This document shows positions 17,576 through 33,066 of a stretch of 64,000 bases of DNA, piece by piece. The stretch spans positions 186,001 through 250,000 of the forward strand of contig NZ_JACBZF010000003.1 in NCBI RefSeq assembly GCF_013408095.1, read 5' to 3'. The position numbers and the translations under genes are program-made. Each line of letters begins with the position of its first letter. The first letter of the stretch is position 1. This DNA comes from Novosphingobium marinum. GTDB taxonomy: Bacteria; Pseudomonadota; Alphaproteobacteria; Sphingomonadales; Sphingomonadaceae. The notes beneath the pieces are model-generated. The model made no database searches and had not been told where the DNA came from. It saw only the letters and a program-made list of their open reading frames with translations.

Positions 17576-18603
17576 AGGCAACCCAGAAGGACTTCGCCGG
17601 CATCGCACCGCGCGCCGCTAACGACGCGAGGCTCTTCTTCTTCTGCGGCCCCGACGAGGCAGGCGCTCACGACGCCGCCATGCGCATTGTTTCGCTTCTG
17701 GGCGATGTGGGCGAGAGGATCGAGCTGGCCGGTGCGGACTTGCGCAAGGACCCCGTCGTGCTTGGCGACGAGGCGCGCTCGACATCGCTTTTCGGCGGCA
17801 GGCGGCATATACTGGTTCGGGCACAAGGCGAGGAGGCGCACGACGCCGTTGCCAACGTTCTCGATTCCGAGGTGGAAATCTGCCCGATTCTGATCGTGGC
17901 GACCGGCGCGACGGACAAGTCGCGCACGGCAAAGCTGCTCGCGAACCGCGGGGACGCGCTCGTCGCAATGTTCTATCCGCCCGACTTGCGAGCGGCGAGC
18001 GCGCAGGTGCGCGCTTTCGGCGATGCGGCTGGCCTGCGCATGGATGCCGATGTGGCCGATCGCATCGCGCGTGCGGCAGGCATGGACTCGCGGCTGGCCC
18101 GGTCAGAGATCGAGAAACTGGCTCTCTATCTCGACGCAGCGCAGGAAGCGCCGAAGTCGCTGACGCACGAGGCGCTGGCGGAAGTCGGCGCGGCGACCGA
18201 GGAAGAAGGCTTCGCCCCGCTGGTCAACGTCGTGCTCAGCGGTCGCCACGCGCGCCTGCCAGCAGAGCTGCAGCGGATGCGCGAACTTGGCCTCAATCCC
18301 GTGGGCCTGCTTCTGGCGCTTGAGAGGCGGGCGGCGCAGCTTGCTGGCCTCGCCGCAAAGCTGGGCAGGGGATCGGATATCGGAACCCTCGTGAAGGCGG
18401 AATCCGGTGCAAGGCGCATATTCTGGAAGGATCAGGCAGACATCGCCGACCAGCTCCGGCGCTGGCGTGGGAGAAGACTGGAAAGGCTGGTAGACAGGCT
18501 GACAGGCACCCACCGCGCTCTGCTGGCTAACAGCAGGGATGCGGAAATACTGCTTTCTCAGGAACTTGCGGAAATCGCGAGAGTTGCCGCATCGCGCGGC
18601 TGA
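17572..18603 (+). CDS. holA: DNA polymerase III subunit delta
   Basis: Clamp-loader subunit that opens the sliding clamp. The frame is longer, but homology begins with KATQKDFAGIAP; a GTG at 17,572 overlapping the lptE stop gives 343 residues, the usual size. FFFCGPDEAGAHDAA, SLFGGRRHILVR and the C-terminal LGLNPVGLLLALERRAAQL are family segments. The gene order lptE-holA is widespread. Confidence 0.93.
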   Translation: MKATQKDFAGIAPRAANDARLFFFCGPDEAGAHDAAMRIVSLLGDVGERIELAGADLRKDPVVLGDEARSTSLFGGRRHILVRAQGEEAHDAVANVLDSEVEICPILIVATGATDKSRTAKLLANRGDALVAMFYPPDLRAASAQVRAFGDAAGLRMDADVADRIARAAGMDSRLARSEIEKLALYLDAAQEAPKSLTHEALAEVGAATEEEGFAPLVNVVLSGRHARLPAELQRMRELGLNPVGLLLALERRAAQLAGLAAKLGRGSDIGTLVKAESGARRIFWKDQADIADQLRRWRGRRLERLVDRLTGTHRALLANSRDAEILLSQELAEIARVAASRG

Positions 18604-18776
18604 CCGGCGCATCAAGAGAACGATTCGTCGGCGCAAGGCAATTATGATATTGCCAATCTGGACTAGTGGAATATACGTACTGCAGTGCAGCATAGCGTGA
18701 CTGCTTGTCGAAAGCATTCGCGCCGGAGCCGCAAAAGAACTTTCGTATACTTCGACCTCGGAGGGCTGCGACAAGC

Positions 18777-20836
<2,060 letters not shown>

Positions 20837-20838
20837 GA

Positions 20839-21480
20839 TCAGAACCTCAGCTTGCCGGGAACCATGCGCATGCGCGCGTTGCCTTCGAGCGCTACGGTGC
20901 GCTCGGCGAGATCGGCGACGATGCGGTCGGCCCTGAAGGAGCCCGAGGGCACGGCGCCTTCGACACCCCCCGACCCGACCGCACGTTTCGTGTCGAGATC
21001 GATTTCGACATTGCTCGTCACCATCCGGTAGCCGTCCGCAGCGCGGAAATTGACCGGCCCCGAGACCGAGATTTCCTCGTCGCGATAATTGTAGAAGCCC
21101 TGGCTTGCCCGTAACTCGGCAGGTCCTTCGGGCATCTGCAGCCTGGCGACGAGATCCTGCATCCGCACGATCGGAACGGCACCGGTGGCCTGGATCGCGC
21201 TTCCCGCAGTTACGAGAAAGTCGCGGCCGCGGTCGTCCTGCCCGCGATAGGCCGCATCGTCGACGCGGAGCCGCTCGCCGGTGATGGCGACTTCATTGCG
21301 GTCCAGGAGGAACGAGACTTCTCCGCGCGGGCTGAGCGGCGTCAGGATCATCACCGCCGCCACGACTCCGACTGCCGCCGGAAGGGCCTTTGCGAGAAAG
21401 GAAACGAGTCGGTCGTGCGAGCCGCCGGGCGCCGCGAAGTTCCGCCTTCGGGACCGGATGACCTGGGCTTCGGCCGTCAT
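20839..21480 (-). CDS. lptC: LPS export protein LptC
   Basis: Single-pass inner-membrane protein that hands lipopolysaccharide to LptA. 213 residues, with a membrane segment at about residues 30-50 (LPAAVGVVAAVMILTPL) and a periplasmic beta domain. Its start overlaps the rnd stop by 4 bases, and lptA follows 2 bases after its stop, so rnd-lptC-lptA is one operon. Confidence 0.88.
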   Translation of the reverse strand: MTAEAQVIRSRRRNFAAPGGSHDRLVSFLAKALPAAVGVVAAVMILTPLSPRGEVSFLLDRNEVAITGERLRVDDAAYRGQDDRGRDFLVTAGSAIQATGAVPIVRMQDLVARLQMPEGPAELRASQGFYNYRDEEISVSGPVNFRAADGYRMVTSNVEIDLDTKRAVGSGGVEGAVPSGSFRADRIVADLAERTVALEGNARMRMVPGKLRF

Positions 21481-22094
21481 TCGTGACTGAAGATGTCACG
21501 GTCGGCCCAGCCGGCGATGTCGAGCCGGGCGCGCGTGGGAAGGAAGTCGAAACAGGCCTGCGCGGTCGCAGTGCGGCCTTCGCGGGAAAGCCGCTCCGAC
21601 AGGATGGCCTGCAGGCCGTGAAGGTAGCGCACGTCGGACGCTGCGTATTCGCACTGCGGCTCGGTCAGTTCGGCCGCGCCCCAGTCGCTCGACTGCTGCT
21701 GTTTAGAGATTTCCTTGCCGAGAAGTTCGCGCACCAGTTCCTTGAGGCCATGCCGGTCGGTGTAGGTGCGCACGAGCTTGCTGGCGATCTTGGTGCAGAA
21801 CACCGGGGTCGCCATGACGCCAAGGTAGTATTCGATGGCGGCGAGATCGAACCGCGCGAAATGGAACAGCTTGACGCGCTGCGGGTCGGCAAGGACCGAC
21901 TTCAGGTTCGGCGCGGCAAAGTCGCTGTCCACCCGGAAGCGCACTAGATGCTCATCGCTGCCCCCGTCCGAGATCTGGACGACGCACAGGCGGTCGCGAT
22001 GCGTGACGAGTCCCATGGTTTCGGTATCGACCGCAACGGGACCCGGCGCGAGCACGCCTTCGGGGAGATCTTCTTCGTGGAGATGGACAGCCAT
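21477..22094 (-). CDS. rnd: Ribonuclease D
   Basis: 3'-5' exoribonuclease of the DEDD family, involved in tRNA maturation. The frame extends upstream, but homology starts at the ATG at 22,094 (MAVHLHEEDLPEG), giving 205 residues. DxE is in VAVDTETMGL, the second motif in HFARFDLAAIEYYLG, and the DEDDy tyrosine region in YAASDVRYLHGL. It lacks the HRDC domains of E. coli RNase D, which is the usual short alphaproteobacterial form. Divergent from ung. Confidence 0.92.
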   Translation of the reverse strand: MAVHLHEEDLPEGVLAPGPVAVDTETMGLVTHRDRLCVVQISDGGSDEHLVRFRVDSDFAAPNLKSVLADPQRVKLFHFARFDLAAIEYYLGVMATPVFCTKIASKLVRTYTDRHGLKELVRELLGKEISKQQQSSDWGAAELTEPQCEYAASDVRYLHGLQAILSERLSREGRTATAQACFDFLPTRARLDIAGWADRDIFSHE

Positions 22095-22155
22095 ATGCGG
22101 CAAGTGCTTAGGGATTGGGCCGGATTTGCGCAATGGCGAAGCGGGGAACGCGCCG

Positions 22156-22848
22156 ATGGAAAAGACCGCAACGATGACTGCCGCCGTACCCGAAAGCTGG
22201 CGCGCCGCGCTCGACCCGGTACTTGGATCGCCGGAAGCGCGCAAACTTGGTGGATTTCTCAAGTCCGAGGAAGCAGCGGGAAAAAGCATCTTTCCGCCGC
22301 GCGGATGCAGGCTTCGCGCCCTTGAACTGACGCCGCTGGACAAGGTCAAGGTCGTGATCCTCGGCCAGGATCCCTACCACCGCCCGGGCCAGGCCCACGG
22401 CCTCGCTTTTTCGGTGCCGGAGGGCATCAGGATCCCGCCAAGCCTCGTCAACATCTACAAGGAACTGGCAAGCGATTGCGGCGTGGAGGCGGCGGCGCAC
22501 GGCAACCTCGAGAACTGGGCAAGGCAGGGAGTCCTGCTGCTGAACAATGCGCTCACGGTCGAGGAGGGACGCGCAGGATCGCACCAGTCGCTCGGCTGGG
22601 AAGCGATAACCGATGCTGCCGTTGCGGCGGTCGCCGCGAAGTCCGACCCCTGCGTATTCCTGCTGTGGGGCAGCCATGCCCGGCGCAAGGCGCAGCGGGT
22701 TCCGGGTCTCGGCAAAGGCGAGCACCTCGTGCTGACGGCGCCGCATCCCAGCCCGCTGTCGGCGCACTCGGGGTTCTTCGGATGCCGTCATTTCAGTCAG
22801 GCCAACGCCTTCCTCGAAAGCCATGGACGGGGCCGGATCGACTGGTAA
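22156..22848 (+). CDS. ung: Uracil-DNA glycosylase
   Basis: Removes uracil from DNA. 230 residues from the ATG at 22,156; an ATG at 22,174 is also possible. The water-activating motif GQDPYH is at residues 70-75 and the DNA-intercalating HPSPLSAHSGFFGCRHFSQAN at the C-terminus. FLLWGSHARRK is also typical. Family 1 identity is clear. It is divergent from rnd and followed after 9 bases by the DksA-like gene. Confidence 0.95.
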   Translation: MEKTATMTAAVPESWRAALDPVLGSPEARKLGGFLKSEEAAGKSIFPPRGCRLRALELTPLDKVKVVILGQDPYHRPGQAHGLAFSVPEGIRIPPSLVNIYKELASDCGVEAAAHGNLENWARQGVLLLNNALTVEEGRAGSHQSLGWEAITDAAVAAVAAKSDPCVFLLWGSHARRKAQRVPGLGKGEHLVLTAPHPSPLSAHSGFFGCRHFSQANAFLESHGRGRIDW

Positions 22849-22857
22849 CCTGCGGCG

Positions 22858-23196
22858 ATGGACGAGGATGCAGCAAGGCACCGCCTGATCGCCCGCCGCG
22901 AGCAGCTCGACGAGGAAGATCGCATCAGCGCGGAATCGCGGGCTCCCGTCGCTCTCGAGCAGGACAGTGTCGGCCGCCTAAGCCGGATGGACGCGATGCA
23001 GGTTCAGGCAATGGCTCTCGCCGCCGAAAAGCGGCGCGCGGCCGAACGCCAGCGGATCGTCGCCGCGCTCGTGCGCCTCGACGAGGGCGAATGGGGCTGG
23101 TGCCGAACCTGCGGCGAGGAAATCGCAGAGGCACGCCTGCGCCATGACCCGAGCGCGAGCCAGTGTGTCGGCTGCGCTTCGGGAGAGCGGAGCTAG
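22858..23196 (+). CDS. TraR/DksA-family zinc-finger protein
   Basis: 112 residues. The C-terminal zinc finger is complete: C82 and C85 in WCRTCGEEI and C103 and C106 in CVGCAS. The N-terminal half is a charged helical hairpin, shorter than in DksA, and the tip residues that act in RNA polymerase regulation cannot be judged. It follows ung by 9 bases and may be cotranscribed. Confidence 0.85.
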   Translation: MDEDAARHRLIARREQLDEEDRISAESRAPVALEQDSVGRLSRMDAMQVQAMALAAEKRRAAERQRIVAALVRLDEGEWGWCRTCGEEIAEARLRHDPSASQCVGCASGERS

Positions 23197-23212
23197 CGCC
23201 GCCCGGCTGCTG

Positions 23213-24646
23213 TCAGAGCGGCAGTTCCGACGTGCCCATGAGCACTTCGTCGACGGCGCGGGCGCACTGGCGGCCCTCGCGGATCGCCCAGACGACGAGG
23301 CTCTGGCCGCGCCGCATGTCGCCGCACGCGAAGATACGCGGATCGGAGCTCTGGTACTTCACGGTATCGGCCTTGACGTTGCCGCGCGGGTCGAGCTCGA
23401 CGCCCGACTGGTCGATCAGGCCCTGCTTGCGCGGACCGATGAAACCCATCGCCAGCAGGATGAGGTCGGCCTCGAGCGTGAACTCGCTGCCTTCGACTTC
23501 CTGCATCTTGCCGTCGACCCATTCGACGCGGATGCATTCGAGGCCCTTGACGTCGTTCTCGCCGACGACGCGTTTGGTCAGCACCGCCCAGTCGCGATCG
23601 ACCCCTTCCTCGTGACTTGACGAAGTGCGCAGCTTGAGCGGCCAGTTCGGCCAGGTCATCGCCTTGTCCTCCCTTTCGGGAGGCTTGGGCATGATCTCGA
23701 GCTGGGTGACAGAGGCGGCGCCCTGGCGGTTCGACGTGCCGACGCAGTCCGAGCCGGTATCGCCGCCGCCGATCACGATGACGTGCTTGCCGGTCGCGGT
23801 CAGCGAACCGCGCGGCGCGGCGCGCATCTCGTCGTCACCGGCGTTGCGCTTGTTCTGCTGGGTGAGGAACTCCATCGCCAGGCGTACGCTGGGCAGTTCC
23901 GCGCCCGGAATGTCGAGCTTGCGCGCTTCCTCGGCGCCGCCCGAGAAGACGATGATGTCGAAGTTTTCCTTCAGTGCCTTGACCGACACGTCGACGCCGA
24001 CTTCGGTCGAGGTGCGGAAGGTCACGCCCTCTGCCTCCATCTGCACCGCACGGCGATTGATGAGGTGCTTTTCCATCTTGAAATCGGGGATGCCGTAACG
24101 CAGCAGGCCGCCGACCCGGTCGTGCTTTTCGAACACGGTCACCGAATGCCCGGCCCGCGCCAGTTGCTGCGCGCATGCCAGGCCCGCCGGACCGGCGCCG
24201 ACGACCGCAACCGACTTGCCGGTGCGCTCGCCCGGGACGTACGGAACGATCCAGCCTTCCTTCCAGCCCTTGTCGACGATCGCGCATTCGATCGACTTGA
24301 TGGTGACCGGCTGGTCGATGAGGTTCAACGTGCAGCTGGCCTCGCACGGCGCGGGGCAGATCCTGCCGGTGAACTCGGGGAAGTTGTTCGTCGAGTGCAG
24401 GTTGTCGAGCGCGTTCTTCCAGTCGTCCTCGTAGACGAGATGGTTCCAGTCCGGGATCTGGTTGTTCACCGGGCATCCGTTGTGACAATACGGAATGCCG
24501 CAGTTCATGCACCGCGAGGCCTGATCCTTCAGCTCGTTGTCGGCGAGCGGGATCACGAATTCCTTGTAGTGGTGCAGCCGCTCCTTGGGATCGGCGTAGC
24601 TGCGATCGTGGCGATCCAGCTCGAGGAAGCCGGTTTCCTTACCCAT
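23213..24646 (-). CDS. gltD: Glutamate synthase (NADPH) small subunit
   Basis: Transfers electrons from NADPH via FAD and iron-sulfur clusters to the large subunit. 477 residues. Cluster cysteines occur as [14 protein letters not shown] and CPAPCEASC. Two dinucleotide folds follow: [18 protein letters not shown] and [15 protein letters not shown]. It lies 17 bases after gltB on the same strand, so gltB-gltD is an operon for ammonia assimilation. Confidence 0.97.
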   Translation of the reverse strand: MGKETGFLELDRHDRSYADPKERLHHYKEFVIPLADNELKDQASRCMNCGIPYCHNGCPVNNQIPDWNHLVYEDDWKNALDNLHSTNNFPEFTGRICPAPCEASCTLNLIDQPVTIKSIECAIVDKGWKEGWIVPYVPGERTGKSVAVVGAGPAGLACAQQLARAGHSVTVFEKHDRVGGLLRYGIPDFKMEKHLINRRAVQMEAEGVTFRTSTEVGVDVSVKALKENFDIIVFSGGAEEARKLDIPGAELPSVRLAMEFLTQQNKRNAGDDEMRAAPRGSLTATGKHVIVIGGGDTGSDCVGTSNRQGAASVTQLEIMPKPPEREDKAMTWPNWPLKLRTSSSHEEGVDRDWAVLTKRVVGENDVKGLECIRVEWVDGKMQEVEGSEFTLEADLILLAMGFIGPRKQGLIDQSGVELDPRGNVKADTVKYQSSDPRIFACGDMRRGQSLVVWAIREGRQCARAVDEVLMGTSELPL

Positions 24647-24663
24647 TGCGTATCAGTCCTGTC

Positions 24664-29304
<4,641 letters not shown>

Positions 29305-29585
29305 CTATTCCATCCATCCTGTCGTTTTGCCGGCGACCGCCAGGCATCGTGCCATGTACCCCGCAGGTCGGGCGGCTCGCCGCCGTCACTATAGAGCACG
29401 ACTCGCGCTGCCGCAAAGACGGCAAGGGGGCGCGAACGACCCCCATGACGACAGGACGCCGATTTTGCAACCGCGAAGGCGACGCGGGCGAACAAAACCA
29501 GTAGTTTCGACAGGTGGTCGCGCAAAGATAATGCGCGGCATCACGGAATTCTTCGTTTGGGTGATGCCTTCGCCGGTTTGCCGGA

Positions 29586-31580
29586 TCAGGCGGCGCCGCT
29601 CATACGCTGCAGCGTGGCAAGCGCTGCCCTCAGCGCGCGCTCGGCCTCTTCGGGATCGCGAACCTGCTTGCGCGACTTTTCGGCTTCGGGCGGCTCGGGC
29701 TTGTCGAAGGGGCGTGCGGGTTCGGCCTCTGCCTCGCGCCGCGTCTCGGCGACAGGGTCCTGGCCGGGGAACACGACGACCGGCTCGACGGCGCCTGCTT
29801 CCGGCTCCGGTTCCTCGATCCTGACGAATTCCTGCCGTTCTGCTCCGGGTTTGCTCAGGTTGAGAAGCGAGCTGTACCCCTGGGCAAGGACCTGGCTGTC
29901 CTCGTCCTCAACCTCTTCGGTTTCGGTCGAAGGGGACGAAGCGTTGGAACCGGCGCTGGCTGCATCGTCTCCGTCCACCGCCGCAGCTTCGGTCGGCATG
30001 GCGAAATGCCGCGGCGGTACGAAGCTGGGAAGCGCATCGTCGTCATCGAAATCGTCGGGCTCTTCGATCGACACGGGTTTCAGAGCGGCGGGGATTCGCG
30101 GCACCGGCGGGCTGAACGGGGCATGGGGCTCCGTCAGTGCAGCCTCCGGCGTGCCGGTATCGTCCTCGGCATCGAATTCGCCAATGACGGGCTCTTCCTC
30201 TGACGCTGCCATCGCTGCGGCAAAGCCGTTGCGCGCATCTTCGGAGACCTCGGCAACCATGATCTTCGGGCTCGCCTCGACAATGGTTTCAGCGACAGCC
30301 TGTCGCCTGCGCTCCATCGAAAGGGCAAGGCGCTCGAGGAGTTCGACGTGCGAGAGATCGCCTAGCTCTGCGGAGCCAATCCGTTCAGCTGCGCTCGCGG
30401 CTTCCGATTCGTTCTGGGGCACGGGAACCGAGCCGGTCGCGAAGGCTTTTGCTTCGCCTGAAATTTCTCCGGTCGCCTCGCCTTCCTCGACCAAGTGCTC
30501 ATCGTACTGCTCGACGTCGGCGGGCGTGGTCGGCTGGAAGCGCGAGAAATCGATCCGGGTCGGCGTGAACACCTGCTTGTCGGCACCTTCGCCGAAAAGG
30601 CGATTATCCTGCCGGTGGGCCCCGACCGGCTCCCCGGAATCAACTTCAGCGTCCGCTACTGCCTGATCGAGATCGCCTGCTTGGGCGGGTTCCGGGAGGT
30701 CCTCGTCCTGCGAAGCGGCAGGCAGATCGATAATGCGCGATGAGTCCTCGGAATCAGTGCCCTCGATCTCGCAGGGTCCGGGCTCACCGCCTGCGTCGGC
30801 CGGTTCAGCGGACTCGACATCGGTCTGAGCAACGTCCGGTTCGTCGACCGGCACGAAGACCTGCTTTTCGGGCTCCGGCCGCTTCTCGCTTGCGTAGCGG
30901 TCGAAAAGCGATGCCGCATCGGGAAGCGGCTTGTCCTCGTCTGCCGGCGGCACGAAGGAACTGTTGCGCAGCGCAGCGAAGTCTGCCGCGTGGGCCTCTT
31001 CCGCACTGGACTGCTCGTCGGTCGCACCCACCGGCTGCTGGTCGCTATCGCGCAGCCCGTCGAAGCCCACCTCCTCGACGTTCAGGTAGGGCGTCCTCGC
31101 ACCGGGCAGCGGCGCACGATCCTCGTAATCGGGTCGACCGGTATCTTCTTCCATGGCTAGCGAACGACGGCGTGCAGCCTGCCCCTTCGCAGCGAAAACG
31201 CGCGCATCGGGTTCGTCGTCATCTGCCTCGCCCGAAGGATCGTCGAAACGCGCCTTGCCGACTGCGCCGCGCTTGCGTTCGCGCTTTTCGGGAGCAGGCC
31301 GGGCAAGCCGACGGGCGATGCTCGCTCCGATGATCCCGCCGAGGCCGGTGGCGGCCAGTGCCAGCAGAATTCGTGCCGTCGATCCCAGGGGCGGCGCGGC
31401 GGCCGCGAAGATGCTGTCGATACCTGTCGCGATCACGACGCTTTCGAGGAGGGAGGTGCGGATCGCCAGGCTGCCCAGACCGAACAGTGCCCCGAACCAG
31501 AGCGCGACGGTCGCCGGAAACAGCGGATGTCGCGTAATCGGCTGTTTTCCGCCGGACGTCTTGCGGTTTTTCTCTGCCAA
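29586..31580 (-). CDS. Large acidic membrane-anchored protein, unknown function
   Basis: 664 residues with no family I can name. Two membrane segments lie at about residues 21-41 and 68-90, followed by a basic patch (RPAPEKRERKRGAVGKARF). The remaining 550 residues are low in complexity and very acidic, rich in D, E, S, P and A, with short recurring patterns such as FVPPADEDKP, FVPVDEPD and SFVPPRHFAMP. It is probably a disordered cytoplasmic or periplasmic tail on a two-helix anchor. It stands alone between gltB and the glycosyltransferase gene. An intact frame this long in a low-complexity gene suggests it is expressed. Confidence 0.8.
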   Translation of the reverse strand: MAEKNRKTSGGKQPITRHPLFPATVALWFGALFGLGSLAIRTSLLESVVIATGIDSIFAAAAPPLGSTARILLALAATGLGGIIGASIARRLARPAPEKRERKRGAVGKARFDDPSGEADDDEPDARVFAAKGQAARRRSLAMEEDTGRPDYEDRAPLPGARTPYLNVEEVGFDGLRDSDQQPVGATDEQSSAEEAHAADFAALRNSSFVPPADEDKPLPDAASLFDRYASEKRPEPEKQVFVPVDEPDVAQTDVESAEPADAGGEPGPCEIEGTDSEDSSRIIDLPAASQDEDLPEPAQAGDLDQAVADAEVDSGEPVGAHRQDNRLFGEGADKQVFTPTRIDFSRFQPTTPADVEQYDEHLVEEGEATGEISGEAKAFATGSVPVPQNESEAASAAERIGSAELGDLSHVELLERLALSMERRRQAVAETIVEASPKIMVAEVSEDARNGFAAAMAASEEEPVIGEFDAEDDTGTPEAALTEPHAPFSPPVPRIPAALKPVSIEEPDDFDDDDALPSFVPPRHFAMPTEAAAVDGDDAASAGSNASSPSTETEEVEDEDSQVLAQGYSSLLNLSKPGAERQEFVRIEEPEPEAGAVEPVVVFPGQDPVAETRREAEAEPARPFDKPEPPEAEKSRKQVRDPEEAERALRAALATLQRMSGAA

Positions 31581-31625
31581 GTCCCATACCCCGTAGCATG
31601 TAGGGCAAGTGGTGCCGTCGAAGCC

Positions 31626-32855
31626 TCAGGCGACGGTCTCCAGCCTGCTTTCAGCCTCTCCGACTAACAGGCTTTGGTAAACGCTCTGATAACGCTGAAC
31701 ATTGACGGACCAGTCATGTGCGCTCTCGACGTGCTTTCGACCGGCGACGCGCATTGCGGGCCAGCAATCGCGGTTATCGAGAAGGCGGGCCAGCGCGTTC
31801 GCGCAGGCGACCGGATCGTCCGGCGCGAACAGCACGCCGGTCTCGCCGTCCCTGATCAGTTCGCGGTGCCCGCCGACGTTCGAGGCGAGAACGATCTTGT
31901 CCTGCGCCATCGCTTCGAGCGGCTTCAGGGGCGTAACCAGCTCCGTCAGGCGGCTGGCCTTGCGCGGGTATGCCATGATGTCGGCCAGGGCGTAGTATCG
32001 CTCCACCTCGGAATGCGGCACGCGCCCGACGAAGCGGATCGCCTCGTGCGCGGTGCTTCGTGCGGCCTGTTCCCTGAGCGCGGCTTCGCGCGGCCCGCCT
32101 CCGACCAGCAGCAAGCGGGCCTCGGGATGCGTTTTCGCGAGCAGGGGCATCGCCGCAATAAGGTCGTCGATACCCTCGTAATCGTAGAAGCTTCCGATGA
32201 AGCCGATCACCGGACCCGAACCCAGGCCGAGTTCTTCGGCCAAGCGAAGGTCACGCGACGCGGTCTTGCCGAAGAGCGAAAGGTCGACGCCGTTCGGTAC
32301 GATTGCAATCCTCTCCGGATCGTTGCCGCGGGCGACAAGGTCCCGCTTCAGTCCTTCGCAGATGGTGACGACGGCATCGGCCCTCGCGACAACGTGGTTC
32401 TCAAGGCTGCGGGTCAGGCGGTATTTTGCCGATCGATCCCTTCCGGTACCGTTGCCGACTGCTGCGTCTTCCCAGAAGGCACGTATCTCGTAGACGAGCG
32501 GAATGCCGCGCCGATCGGCGACGCGCACGGCGGCATGGCCGCAAATCGCCGGTGAATGGGCATGGAGGATGTCCGGTCGCCATTCGTCGCATAGCAGGTC
32601 GATGGCTTCGGCGAACTTGCCGATCTCGCGCCATTCGCGCCAGCCGGCGGGGCCGTACGCTTCTCCGGGCGTCCTGTGAAACAGCAGCCCGTCGACGTCC
32701 TGTACCGCCGGTCCGGACTCGGTATGACGCAGCCCGGTAACGCCGCGGACTTCGATGCCGGACGCCTGCTGCGCCCTGAGGATCGCGCGTGTGCGGAAGG
32801 TGTAGCCGCTGTGGATCGGCAACGAGTGATCGAGGACGTGCAGCACCCTGGTCAT
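31626..32855 (-). CDS. Exosortase-A-associated glycosyltransferase (GT4)
   Basis: 409 residues. The N-terminus RVLHVLDHSLPIHSGYTFRTRAIL and ILHAHSPAICGHAA match the group of GT4 enzymes that accompany exosortase A (TIGR04063-type). The acceptor and donor halves are complete, with VPNGVDLSLFG and the E-x7-E-like segment LTELVTPLKPLEAMA. It should add a sugar during synthesis of an exported polysaccharide linked to PEP-CTERM protein sorting. Divergent from the O-glycosylation ligase gene of the same system. Confidence 0.87.
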   Translation of the reverse strand: MTRVLHVLDHSLPIHSGYTFRTRAILRAQQASGIEVRGVTGLRHTESGPAVQDVDGLLFHRTPGEAYGPAGWREWREIGKFAEAIDLLCDEWRPDILHAHSPAICGHAAVRVADRRGIPLVYEIRAFWEDAAVGNGTGRDRSAKYRLTRSLENHVVARADAVVTICEGLKRDLVARGNDPERIAIVPNGVDLSLFGKTASRDLRLAEELGLGSGPVIGFIGSFYDYEGIDDLIAAMPLLAKTHPEARLLLVGGGPREAALREQAARSTAHEAIRFVGRVPHSEVERYYALADIMAYPRKASRLTELVTPLKPLEAMAQDKIVLASNVGGHRELIRDGETGVLFAPDDPVACANALARLLDNRDCWPAMRVAGRKHVESAHDWSVNVQRYQSVYQSLLVGEAESRLETVA

Positions 32856-32922
32856 GGCCGCAATTCCTAGGCGGGCAACACTTAACGCGGCGTCAACCGC
32901 ACGCTGCTAATCGAACTTTCGC

Positions 32923-33066
32923 ATGATCGACAACTTCGCCCTCGCGCTGACGCATGGCCTGCTTGCGCTTGCAGCATGGCGGCTGCTGCAGCGGCCCGAC
33001 CTCGACCGCGACCCGGTTGCGGACGAGCAGGACCCCGCCCCCCGGGGCCGGGGGCGCCGTGGTTGA
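32923..33066 (+). CDS. Possible 47-aa membrane mini-protein
   Basis: ATG to TGA, 47 residues: MIDNFALALTHGLLALAAWR, then a charged arginine- and proline-rich tail. One membrane helix is likely. Its end overlaps the start of the O-glycosylation ligase by 8 bases in another frame, an arrangement that suggests translational coupling. No family recognised, so it may simply be a chance frame. Confidence 0.4.
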   Translation: MIDNFALALTHGLLALAAWRLLQRPDLDRDPVADEQDPAPRGRGRRG

